Shown here: positions 46,501 to 54,500 of the stretch, in pieces
Layout of the letters: each line of letters starts with the position of its first letter
Numbering within the stretch: position 1 is the stretch's first letter
Assembly (NCBI RefSeq): GCF_008000935.1
Contig: NZ_CP042831.1
Location: 682,001 to 746,000 of the forward strand
From: Flavobacterium alkalisoli
Lineage (GTDB): Bacteria > Bacteroidota > Bacteroidia > Flavobacteriales > Flavobacteriaceae
DNA length: 64,000 bases
Reading direction: 5' to 3'
Notes under the pieces: generated by a model
Told to the model about the DNA's origin: nothing
What the model saw: only the letters and a program-made list of their open reading frames with translations
Database searches by the model: none
Position numbers and translations under genes: made by a program

Positions 46501-46915
46501 CAATGTTCTTATTGAATGGACAGATGCCAGCGGTGCTATTATAAGTACAGACCTTAGGGCTGTTGCAGAAGAGACCGGCGACTATATGGTAACCGTAATC
46601 CCTCTTGATAATGAAGCTTGCTCTACTGTCTTAACAGAGACTGTAGAAAGTATTGCCTGCCAGATACCTCGTGGTATTTCTCCAAATGGCGACGGTATGA
46701 ATGATGAGTTTGACCTTTCAGGATTTGGCGTTGCCAGAATAAGCATCTTTAACCGTTACGGTAAAGAGGTGTTTAACCACGGCACATACAATAATGAATG
46801 GCATGGTCAGGATTCAAACAATAACGACCTCCCTACAGGAACCTATTTCTATTCTATCCAGTTTGAAAATGGCGAAAGCAAAACCGGCTGGGTTTATATC
46901 AACAGGGAAAATTAA
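40544..46915 (+). CDS. Giant surface protein with eight tandem repeats and T9SS type B sorting domain
   Basis: About 2,123 residues from the ATG at 40544, with signal peptide MKKTILLFFMSLFIVCGYAQ. In order: a choice-of-anchor J-like domain (about 25-190, FEGATFPPTGWTKYN), a fibronectin III-like domain (192-280), eight repeats of about 134-136 residues (281-1354), a choice-of-anchor L domain (about 1360-1607, FLFASDEYGPFQCRFSDAFA), several Ig-like segments, and a C-terminal gliding-motility-type domain starting RGISPNGDGMNDEFDL and ending in a T9SS type B tag. It should be secreted by the type IX system and held on the cell surface. Adhesion is the likely role, inferred from architecture. No enzymatic motif is seen. 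Confidence 0.9.
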   Translation: MKKTILLFFMSLFIVCGYAQGITPAEGFEGATFPPTGWTKYNNGIGNLQQWKQTVIAANDTYPPHTGDHAAFIDRENVPDAGDPAKDWLVTPSFEMPVNGQLRFWSSLTLPGNQGTIYKILMAPAGADLSDLASYTIVSTYTEPLINPTQTEYNEVILNLPGTTGQNYHIAFLMEGDFQDRWLVDDVSIVEQCLAPTNLNAVSTTPTSASLSWAGAALQYEIEVMPVSEAPDGSGDIVNGTSTTVSPLIPTTAYKFYVRSVCSEGNTSEWAGPFNFYTQPANDDCANAIALTVNTTNICTTSTFGTVAGATPSNDGSDVCAGTEDDDVWFTFVATDTTHLINLNNPANGSTDLNNILYSGTCGSLTQVSCNLNNNTTVTGLTIGETYTLRVYSAVATSQNTTFDVCIGTPPPPPANDECAGATTLIANPDLDCDNFATGTVYSATASPQGNTCFGSDDDDVWYQFVATNPTHTINLSNITGSTTLLYHTVYSGNCGALTQMYCSTATTSITSTLTVGNTYYVRVYSSATTAQTSVFDICIATPPGPPVNDECANALSVPVNPDLNCTLFTSGTVAWATPSPENATICSGTEDDDVWFSFIATNPTHTINLNNVEGSTNDLNHTIYSGACGSLTNILCSSPNNSYISGLTVGNTYFIRVFTATSTALQTTTFDVCIGTPPAPPANDDCANAITVPVNADLNCTNSVPGTVEWATPSPQSGTTCNGTEDDDVWYQFVATSVAHRIRLTDIAGSATLLYHTVYSGTSCGDMTLLYCSNGSDSFAGNLTIGNTYFIRVYTSADTPQNTTFNVCVSTPPPPPVNDECANATVVTVNPDLSCASVTPGTISWATPSLESNTCNGVDDDDVWFEFVATSTMHTIDFNDIVGSTTDLDHVVYSGDDCGNLTQLYCSSFNNSVASGLTIGQTYKIRVYTWTATAMQTVTFNLCVGTPPGPPANDDCANATVVPVNAGENCDLTVPGTINWSTASPEPNTCTGTADDDVWFEFVATSTKHRVQLLNHSGAPFLYYNIYSGNTCGTLTQVQCNTSSAYSTFLEGLTIGLTYKLRVYSSVAVPFQLATFDVCITTPPPAPANDECANATVIPVNTDQFCNQTVDGTIYSATASPEANSCTGTDDDDVWFEFTAISTKHKIDLLNITNGTTSLYYAIYEGTVCGSLTQITCGTSNTTFVDNLTIGSTYKIRVYSFTSTVNQTSDFEICVSTPPGIPANDECANATLLTANTGIECIEFGSGTIYSATGSPQATTCGGTADDDVWFEFVATSTSHYINISNTSTSSSDLYHVIYEGDDCGNLTEMYCSDPNSSTSDDFVIGNTYKVRVYSKTAVPNQTDSFDICIGTRNVSINVDETTFTAEELVQNVLFSSPCAVITNVSTITGTDFNQPNGIGYFNAPTGSVFPFQDGVILATTSIQQATTPPGIAGVQTTAWLGDADLEAIIAEGGNTQPTYNATILEFDFLAYTNEFTFDFLFASDEYGPFQCRFSDAFAFILTDSEGNSQNLAVIPSTTIPVSVVTIRDDAYNATCDSQNEQYFDQYNPNNPYAAAIGFSGQTVPFTAIGQVVPGQQYHIKFVIADYNDALLNSAVFLGGGSFDVGGVDLGEDLTVAGGNAVCDMQAVTLSVDFDDPSQFEFEWLYDSTPEEGDDTTLPVVIPNETEATLEATQPGRYFVRATYESSSCSLEGSKLVEFYTPVAETVGAPVDLTECNASGFATFDFTSNTDLIIAGVAEGYNAADFVISYHESETDAQGNLNPIGPEYENTVAELQPIYVRVEYTPTGCVAILNFNLIIQDLTPDFDMGGNQNICEGTTDATISLVANNYNPESPDVTYAWTYNDNALPDTGSSITITGEGVYEVTVNNSGCEATQSVFVTVTPLPIADVMEDVTSCDSYILPVLSDNNTYYTGTNATGDMLAAGTEITTDQTIYIFTQTPGTECSDESSFMVTVFATPVISITSGCEGGVYTLEVSLDDNYTEDNVLIEWTDASGAIISTDLRAVAEETGDYMVTVIPLDNEACSTVLTETVESIACQIPRGISPNGDGMNDEFDLSGFGVARISIFNRYGKEVFNHGTYNNEWHGQDSNNNDLPTGTYFYSIQFENGESKTGWVYINREN
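41384..44605 (+). repeat. Eight tandem ~402-bp coding repeats
   Basis: Repeat starts (at the codon before NDxCA) are at 41384, 41786, 42185, 42590, 42995, 43400, 43808 and 44213, spaced 399-408 bp. Each protein unit runs ANDxCANA, then ATxSP, a DDDVWFxFVAT core, an IYSGxCGxLTQ strand, GLTIGxTYxIRVY, and a TPPxPP linker. The units diverge clearly in DNA sequence, so the array is old or under recombination-limiting drift rather than freshly expanded. Confidence 0.92.
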
Positions 46916-46994
46916 ACCGTAGGAGATAGTAAAAATAAAGTAGTCTGCTTACTCCTCCATAATGAGTAAAATAGATTAGTTTTTAGTTAGTAGT

Positions 46995-47030
46995 TAAAAA
47001 GCCGTACAAATTGTACGGCTTTTTTATTTT
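46995..47030. terminator. Bidirectional terminator after the giant repeat protein gene
   Basis: Nearly continuous palindrome AGCCGTACAA (47000-47009) / TTGTACGGCT (47011-47020), with an A-run to the left and a T-run to the right. It separates the plus-strand gene from the flexirubin-type locus on the minus strand. Confidence 0.9.
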
Positions 47031-47051
47031 CTTTATTAAAGTAAATCTAAC

Positions 47052-48347
47052 CTAATTAGCTCTCTTGTCTATAAAATTTACAGGCTTTCTGCTCATAGGG
47101 TTAAACATAACCTTATTAAGCTCTTCTGCGGTAATAAAAACAATTTTAGGCGTAACCCTTAGCTTAGCCCTGAAATGGTCTTTTATTTGAGTTAACAACT
47201 CCTCCGAAGGGCTATCTGCCACTGCCTTAATAACAATTTCATCGGTACCAAGGTCGTTAGTCGAAATTTCTATGATATGATTTTCTATCTGGGTAAACGA
47301 GCGCAACAAATCAATCATGGCCGGCGGATATAAAGTTGTGCCCTTATATTTTATCATTTGCTGTTTCCTGCCTATTACCGGGCCTACCCTAAGCGTGTTT
47401 CTCCCACACTCACAAGGTTCGTGGTGTAATTGTACAATATCGCCTGTTTTAAAGCGTATAAGCGGCATACCCTCAATACCAAGCGTAGTTACAGTTAACT
47501 CCCCACTTCCTCCGTTTGTTACAGGATTATCATTCTCATCCAATACCTCCGGAATAATCAGTTCAGGATGATGGTGCCCTCCGCACGAAAACTCACATTC
47601 TGCAAATGCAGTGCTCATTTCGGTAGAAGCATAGGTAGAGAACAATTTGATGTTCCATTTATCGGTAATCTTTCCGGAAAGCGTATTCATGGAAAAATCC
47701 TGATTACGCAAAGGTTCCCCTATACATATAGCCCCTTTAATACCACTTGCATTATAATCTATACCGTGTAATTCGGCATATTCTATAAGTTTCAGTAAAA
47801 AAGACGGTACGGTTATGAGGTATGTAGGCTTGTATTTTAAGATGGAATCCCATTGTAATTCAGGCACTCCTGCACCAACACGTATAACGCCTGCCTTTAT
47901 TTTTCTAAGTCCTAAAAAATAGGCAAGTCCCGCCATAAAACGCCTGTCAATGGTCGTCATAAGCTGAACAACATCCCCTTCCTTAATTCCCGAACAGATA
48001 AATGATATGGCTTCGTTATAGGCAAGCCTGTCAAGGTCTTTATCGGTAAGTCCGAAAGTTACCGGCTTTCCTGATGTTCCCGAAGTAGTGGTATAGTCGA
48101 TTATGTGCGATTTTGGTACACATAAAAAATCATCGTTGTATTCCTGCAATTGCTCTTTAGTGGTTAAAGGCAGCTTTTGCAGGTCTTCAAGTGTATTTAT
48201 AGTTGTAATGTCTATTCCTTCTTTTTCAAAAAGCCTTTTGTAGAAAGGAGAATTATCTGCGGCATAGCGTAGTGCTTCACGCAGCTTCTCTTCCTGATGT
48301 GCTTTTATCTCGGCCAACGATGCCTTTTCTATAGAAGGGATATTCAT
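47052..48347 (-). CDS. AMP-dependent acyl/aryl ligase, phenylacetate-CoA ligase-like
   Basis: 431 residues. The adenylate-forming signature TTSGTSGKPVTFGLT lies near residue 90, with STYASTEMSTAFAECE, IRFKTGDIVQLHHEPCECGR and GRKQQMIKYKGTTLYPPAMID further on, as in the PaaK/F390-synthetase group. Such enzymes activate aryl or acyl acids as adenylates for transfer to CoA or a carrier protein. In this locus it may activate an aromatic starter or a fatty acid. Its start overlaps the stop of the C45 gene (TAATG), and it is the last gene of the unit. Confidence 0.85.
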   Translation of the reverse strand: MNIPSIEKASLAEIKAHQEEKLREALRYAADNSPFYKRLFEKEGIDITTINTLEDLQKLPLTTKEQLQEYNDDFLCVPKSHIIDYTTTSGTSGKPVTFGLTDKDLDRLAYNEAISFICSGIKEGDVVQLMTTIDRRFMAGLAYFLGLRKIKAGVIRVGAGVPELQWDSILKYKPTYLITVPSFLLKLIEYAELHGIDYNASGIKGAICIGEPLRNQDFSMNTLSGKITDKWNIKLFSTYASTEMSTAFAECEFSCGGHHHPELIIPEVLDENDNPVTNGGSGELTVTTLGIEGMPLIRFKTGDIVQLHHEPCECGRNTLRVGPVIGRKQQMIKYKGTTLYPPAMIDLLRSFTQIENHIIEISTNDLGTDEIVIKAVADSPSEELLTQIKDHFRAKLRVTPKIVFITAEELNKVMFNPMSRKPVNFIDKRAN

Positions 48348-50014
48348 TACTTTAGTTTCCTGTTTAGCTTTTCAACGTATTTTTCAATCTGTATTTTCTC
48401 CGGCAGTGTGGTAATTTCCTTTGTAAGTGCCTTTTCAAATTCTGCACGGGCTGCTGCAAGGTAGCCTTTGTTATAATAATACAAACCTACTTTATAATAC
48501 ACTACCCAGTAATCCGGGTTTTCCTGCTGATATGTTCTGATAAAATCCGGAGACAACACTCCGTCTGTTTTTATAGCCTTGTCCATCACCCTGTCATTTA
48601 CCCTGAACTTTTCGTAGTTTTTATAGGCCGTACTGTTCACAAAATTATCCTTAGGAATCAGTAGTGAATCGATACCCATAGACGTTTGGCGGTCTAAATG
48701 TTCCTTACCAAAAATTTCATCAAGGTCGTAGGCAACATAAGCACCCAACTGATACGGTCCGGATGATACCCAGGCCAACCTTTGCTCCGGCTTGAATACT
48801 ACCGAATGGTGCGCCAGCAATTGATTAATGGCTTTTTCGTTACCGTAACCCAGCATCAGGTCGTTAAGCCCTTCGCGGTTACGCATAATGGCAGCCGCTT
48901 TCGCCGGAGTTACTTTATCTGTATCATCCAGCAGCTCTTTTATCCTGTCGTATCGATACTGCGAATGGCTGTTTTTTATCGTGTAATTGTTATTGTCATC
49001 ATCCATGTAGGTATCACTCTGGAAATGATTAGAACAGATAAGTTCTGATGTGTTTTCAACCTCATATACACCAAACTTTAAAGGTGATACCTCTATAAGT
49101 ACGGCTTTATGATCCTGTGCACTGCCCACCATAATAGTTTCCGAAACAAAAACCTCCCTGTTCTTTGCTATGGCAATGGCTTCTTCTATGTTTTGTGAAT
49201 ATTGTAATATCTCCCTTGCCAATAAAGATATAGGTGTTTTTGCCATAAAAGGGATATCCGATTTACCTGAATTTATAGTAACGGTAAGCCCTTTTGTATT
49301 CATCCCGGACAATACCCCAATCATTCCTCCCCAGGTAACCGACATAAAAGGGTATCCTTTATTAGGTTTTACAAAAGATACTATCTTGTTTTTGGCAAAA
49401 TCGTCTCCGGCATAAAAATCAAGGTTTCTTGCTATGAGTAAAGACCCGTCTGAAGTTTTATTGTCCCAGGCTGCAAAAGAAGTACAGCCTACCATGGAAA
49501 GGTCGTTTAAGGCGTGCCCTATATCGTGTGCCGCATGCAGGTACAGGCTTCTTAGATAAGGAGGAGCAACATAATCGTATTCCTCCGATGCATATCGTGA
49601 TACTCCATATATCTCTGTTTGGTATTCATTAGAAACGTGAAGGTAAAGCTTGCGGTTATACCATTTTAAAAATTGTCTAAGTATAGACTGCTTAAATTTT
49701 GAAGGGACAATCTCTTTGATCCTTCCCATAAACACATCTTCCTGATACAGTATCAAGTCATGAGATAAAGCTCCGCTTATCAGCCCCCTTTGCAGGGCAT
49801 CACCTTCCACATACATTTCCCAAAGGCCCTGTTCGTTCTTTAAAAGAAAATTATTGCCACAGGTAAATAAGCTGTCGTTATATTTTATAACCTGCGGAAC
49901 GGTATTATCGTAGATTTCCGTTTCAGGTCTTTGATGAACCGAATTATATGTACCGCAGGAAGTCATTTGCAAAGCTGCAAATGATAACAACAATATATAT
50001 AAAACGTTCCTCAT
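48347..50014 (-). CDS. C45-family acylhydrolase/acyltransferase lipoprotein with TPR tail
   Basis: 555 residues. The signal peptide ends in the lipobox LQMTSC (Cys20), so it is lipid-anchored. The core resembles the Ntn-hydrolase-like peptidase C45/acid ceramidase group: MVGCTSFAAWDNKTSDGSLLIARNLDFY with the probable nucleophile cysteine, then FMSVTWGGMIGVLSGMNTKGLTVTINSG. The family cleaves or transfers acyl groups at amide bonds. A helical, TPR-like segment (ADNPDYWVVYYKVGLYYYNKGYLAAARAEF type) closes the protein. In a pigment locus it might release or transfer an acyl chain outside the cytoplasm; this is inference. It lies 3 bp from the oxidoreductase gene. Confidence 0.8.
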   Translation of the reverse strand: MRNVLYILLLSFAALQMTSCGTYNSVHQRPETEIYDNTVPQVIKYNDSLFTCGNNFLLKNEQGLWEMYVEGDALQRGLISGALSHDLILYQEDVFMGRIKEIVPSKFKQSILRQFLKWYNRKLYLHVSNEYQTEIYGVSRYASEEYDYVAPPYLRSLYLHAAHDIGHALNDLSMVGCTSFAAWDNKTSDGSLLIARNLDFYAGDDFAKNKIVSFVKPNKGYPFMSVTWGGMIGVLSGMNTKGLTVTINSGKSDIPFMAKTPISLLAREILQYSQNIEEAIAIAKNREVFVSETIMVGSAQDHKAVLIEVSPLKFGVYEVENTSELICSNHFQSDTYMDDDNNNYTIKNSHSQYRYDRIKELLDDTDKVTPAKAAAIMRNREGLNDLMLGYGNEKAINQLLAHHSVVFKPEQRLAWVSSGPYQLGAYVAYDLDEIFGKEHLDRQTSMGIDSLLIPKDNFVNSTAYKNYEKFRVNDRVMDKAIKTDGVLSPDFIRTYQQENPDYWVVYYKVGLYYYNKGYLAAARAEFEKALTKEITTLPEKIQIEKYVEKLNRKLK

Positions 50015-50017
50015 GTA

Positions 50018-51541
50018 TTATAGATTAAGTTCGTTGTTTATTTTATTAACCAGGTACTCTTTGCCTAATATTTCTGAACAGGTAACTACAGCACCAATAG
50101 TAACGCCTAATACCCCGTGCATATTAATACTCTGTCCTGTAAGGTATAAATTCTTAAGTTTTGTTTTGGCAGAGATAAACGTCTTCATAGGATTGTTTGA
50201 ATCCTTTACATAACCGTACAGGTTACCGTTTTGTCCCCCGATATAGTCACGATAAGAAAGCGGGGTAGAGGTATGCACCGACTTGATACAATCTCTTATT
50301 CCAGGGAATTTTTTCTCCACTTCCTTTAAAAACTGTTCTGTTTTTCTTTCCTTAAACTCTTTATAGGCTTCTCCCCTGTCAAACTCTTCAGCAGTCGTAT
50401 TGTGGGTGTGTTCCCATTGCTTTACCTCATTAAAATCCATAAAGGTTATAAGTGTCATGCTGTCTGCCCACTCACCCTGCTTTCCGGAAACATTCATGGA
50501 TGCCATATAACCTTCCGGCCAAGACTCCTCTGTACACTCCATTGTTTTCCAAACCCTTTTGCTATCCTTAAAATGATAGTAGTTATGGTTCATGTATTTA
50601 AACGTTTCCGGCTTAAATACAATATACAAACTAAATGCCGAACCTACATTTTCAAGGTTTTGAATCCTGCTGTAATACGATTTTCTAAACCTGTCTTCCC
50701 CTATCATCTTAAGGGTCGTTTTAAGCTCTATATTAGAGATAAACATATCCCCAAAAACTTCTTCTCCGGTCTTTATCTTAGCGGAAACTAATTCGTCCCC
50801 CTCAAACCCGAATCCTACAACTTCTTTGTATTTATAGGTCTCGCCACCATATTTCTTAAGCTGCTTAATAAGCTGCTTGGTAATTTGGCTGCCTCCGTTT
50901 ATACAGCGCCACGAGCTTTGCATGTATGAGTTTACAGAAAGCGCATGTACATAAAACGGTGACTTATCTTCAATCCCAGCATATAGAAAGTTAGATCCTG
51001 CCAATACAGCCCTAAGCTTTTCATTTTGGGTTAGCTCATCAATATATTGTTTTGCGTTTACAGAAAGTATGGCACTATCATAGCCTTCCTGCCTGTTTTG
51101 CAGATTGTATAACGGAAAAGAATCGCAGGTATCAACAAGTTTCTCACAGTAAGCCTTAAGGTTTTCCTCTTCATCAGGAAAAAACTTCACCAACTGCTTT
51201 ACAAAATTATCGTATCCCTGTGCATGCGGATACTCCTGCTCATCATCATCAAAAGATATGATATCATAGGCATCCTCATCCATTTTTTTAAGCTTAAGGT
51301 CGTCTATTATACCTATATACTTAAAATAGTTATACAGGTTTTGCCCTTTGTCAAGCCCACCTATATAATGGATACCCGTATCAAAAATAGTTTTATCGCG
51401 TACAAATGTTTGCAGATTACCTCCAAACTGGTTGTTCTTTTCAAGCACACAAACACTATAGCCTTCTTTAGCTAAAATAATGGAAGAAACCAAACCTCCC
51501 AGTCCGCTGCCTATAATTACAACATCATATTTTTTTTTCAC
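50018..51541 (-). CDS. FAD-dependent oxidoreductase, phytoene desaturase/retinol saturase-like
   Basis: 507 residues. The dinucleotide-binding site is at the N-terminus: YDVVIIGSGLGGLVSSIILA followed by VCVLEKNNQFGGNLQTF. The C-terminal FAD motif NLYLTGQSINMHGVLGVTIG is also clear. The closest general family is the CrtI/all-trans-retinol 13,14-reductase group. In flexirubin-type loci an enzyme of this kind is expected to act on the aromatic ring precursor or the polyene chain. It is 4 bp from the exporter gene. Confidence 0.88.
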   Translation of the reverse strand: MKKKYDVVIIGSGLGGLVSSIILAKEGYSVCVLEKNNQFGGNLQTFVRDKTIFDTGIHYIGGLDKGQNLYNYFKYIGIIDDLKLKKMDEDAYDIISFDDDEQEYPHAQGYDNFVKQLVKFFPDEEENLKAYCEKLVDTCDSFPLYNLQNRQEGYDSAILSVNAKQYIDELTQNEKLRAVLAGSNFLYAGIEDKSPFYVHALSVNSYMQSSWRCINGGSQITKQLIKQLKKYGGETYKYKEVVGFGFEGDELVSAKIKTGEEVFGDMFISNIELKTTLKMIGEDRFRKSYYSRIQNLENVGSAFSLYIVFKPETFKYMNHNYYHFKDSKRVWKTMECTEESWPEGYMASMNVSGKQGEWADSMTLITFMDFNEVKQWEHTHNTTAEEFDRGEAYKEFKERKTEQFLKEVEKKFPGIRDCIKSVHTSTPLSYRDYIGGQNGNLYGYVKDSNNPMKTFISAKTKLKNLYLTGQSINMHGVLGVTIGAVVTCSEILGKEYLVNKINNELNL

Positions 51542-51545
51542 CTGC

Positions 51546-54500
51546 TTATATCCTTCTTAAAATTATAAAATCTTCTCCCTCTGTCATTGCCTCAAAGTCA
51601 TTATAGCTTACAGCTGTTTGTACTGCTGTCAAAATTATATATTCTGCTTTTTCAAATAAAATATCGGGAACATTATCTGCATTACCATCAACCAATATAA
51701 CAGTATAATTTATATTTTTTGCCTCTTCTAACGACTCTAAATATTTAATGCTTCTTGTTTTATTGATATAGTTTGTTTTAGCAACCTCCCTTTTCTCCTC
51801 ATCAGCTATAAAACTGTATATCTTTCTTTGTGGTTGCTGTAAGGCTAAAAGCACACTGGTTTCACCAAAATCACTGGCTATATGCAGCACGGTACTTTTA
51901 GTTCCTATAAAAGGATTGATGTCATGATATATACCCGCTACTTCCGAAAAATGCTGCTTAACAGCTTTTACAATATCAAACTCCTTATAGGCAAAGCTTT
52001 GCATCAGCTTATCATTAAAATAATAAGGCACTTCAATTTCTGTTCGCATTTGTGCAAACTGTTCTTTATAGTAGGTACCTATTTTCTTGGTACGCTCTGT
52101 ATAATTTGATCCAAATGTTGTATCGGCTGCCTTTATCCTTTCAAGAATCTTAAGGGTAATACTACCGTTATTGATAATAAAATCTCCTTTAGGCAATACT
52201 TCCGAATTACCGTGTATCAGAATAGGTACTATATCCAGACCAAACTCTTCTGCAAGATAAAATGCCCCTTTATGAAAACGCTGTATGTGGTTATCCCTAG
52301 ATCGGGTACCTTCAGGAAACACTACCAGTGAATAGCCTTCTTCCACTTTTTTGCGAAGATGCTCCACACCTCCTTCAAGCCCTTGCGAAACAGGATAGAA
52401 TCCTGCCAGCTTAACACCAATACCAAAAACAGGAGAGTTATATACCCAGTCACTCACCAGATAAATAAGTTTTGGGCTAAGCATTCCTACAGCCAGTATA
52501 TCAAGGAAAGACGTATGGTTTGCAATAATAACCGCAGGCTTATCAAAAGTCTCGTTATGCGGATTAAGTACGGTTTTCTTTATGAACGGATTTGTATACA
52601 GTACCGATTTCATAAACTTAGACATCATATACCTAAATGCCTTCATTTTCCATGCTCTTCTTGCCGGCAGCACATTAACAAAAATAAGGCTGAACAGCGA
52701 CAGAAGGAAACCTCCCAGTCCGTAATAAATAAATGATGCTACAGAATGCAGGGTCCTTCTTAAACCTAAAGGTGCTTTTCCTTTGTTTACCCTGTGAGTA
52801 AAGAAGAACCTGAATATTATAGGGTAAAATATAAATGTAATGATAAGCGCCGCAAAAACCCCGATAAGAGAAACTGACGAAATAGATTTTAAGGCAGGAT
52901 GTGAAGCAAATATCAATGCACCTATACCCAAAACCGTAGTTAATGCCGCCAACAGGATAGATGCCCTATAGGTTGCCATTTCATTCTTTCCGGTACTGTA
53001 CTCCTTTTGCAGGGCACTGGTCATGAAAATACTGAAATCCACTCCATGCCCAAAAACAAGCGTACATACTATGGTACTGAATATATTGAACTTAATATCA
53101 AACATACCCATTATACCTGCCGTAACAATACCCGTAACAGCTATAGGTATACTGCTTATAAGTACCAGCTCTATCCTCCTGAAGAACATAAACAATATGA
53201 TCAATATTGCTATAAAGGAATAGTTGATAAGCGAATTAAAATCGTCTTTTAACCCTCCTAAAAAGGTTTCATTCATTTGTTGCCTGTCAATAATTACAAC
53301 CTTAGGCATTTTAGAAAGTTCTTTTACAACCGCGTCCCTTTGCTCATCTGCCACCTTAACCACATTAAAAAGTGTATAGAACCCGTTCTTTTCGGCTATA
53401 AACTCGTTAAGGTATAGTGTCTTTACCTCAAGGTATTCTTGCAGGCTTACAGTTTTGAAATCGCTATTTAATAAGCTGTAAAACTTATCGTAAGCATTGG
53501 GTTTAAAACCCAGTTTTGACCCTTCGTCAATTAATCCCGCTTCTACAAACTGCCTGCGTTGCGGTGTCCAGAAAGCATTCCATTTTGCAATCTTTTCTTT
53601 TTGCTCCTTTTCCGAAAGCACCACTCCGCCAACCGAACTGTAGCTTAAAAGCTTATTGTTGTTTTTATCGGCTAACAGCCTGTTGTAAAGAACATTGTTG
53701 TTTTGCAGCAGTTCTTCGGGAGAATTACCATAAACGGCTACATACAATGATTTTGACGTAAGGTTTGTTGCGCTTTCAAGGTGCTTTTCTGCCTGTTGTA
53801 TTTCGGCAGGCACATAGTTTAACTGCGATAAATCACCATCATAAGTAACCCTATTAAAGGTAAACAGGCTCGCTATTATAACAACAGCACTTATTGCTAT
53901 AAGCACCTTATTATTATCGAATGAAAACCCTGCCAGTTTATCCAGCAACGTATTGTGCTCTATATTTTTGCCCTGTTTGGGCTTATACAGATGCGGAATT
54001 ATAAGTAATGAGAAAAATGAAGTTACCACCACGCTTACCGCTGCAAAAATACCCAGATCCTGTAAAGCCCCTGAGTTTACAAAAAGCAGGCACATAAATG
54101 CTACTGCCGTAGTGGTACTGCTCATTATAAGCGGTTTGGTTATATCTTTATACAGTACGTTTATATCACTGTTATGCCTGTGGTGTGTTAATATATGCAG
54201 GGCATAATCTATAGTTACCCCAAGCAGGATAGCACCTATACTTAAAGAAATGGCAGAGATTGTTCCCCTAAGGAAATATAGCAGCGCCACTGCAAATACT
54301 ACCCCGAAAATGGTAGGAACCAAAATAATAAACGGAATAAGGAAACGCCTGTAATATACCATAAGCAAAAGCATAAGCAGCGATATGGCAATAAACGTTG
54401 TGGTTCTTATATCACTCTTTATCTGTTTGGCATTAGCCACCGCAATATTGGTAGCGCCAAAATATTCTATTGTTGCAGTTTTCTCAAAATTGGTATTAAG

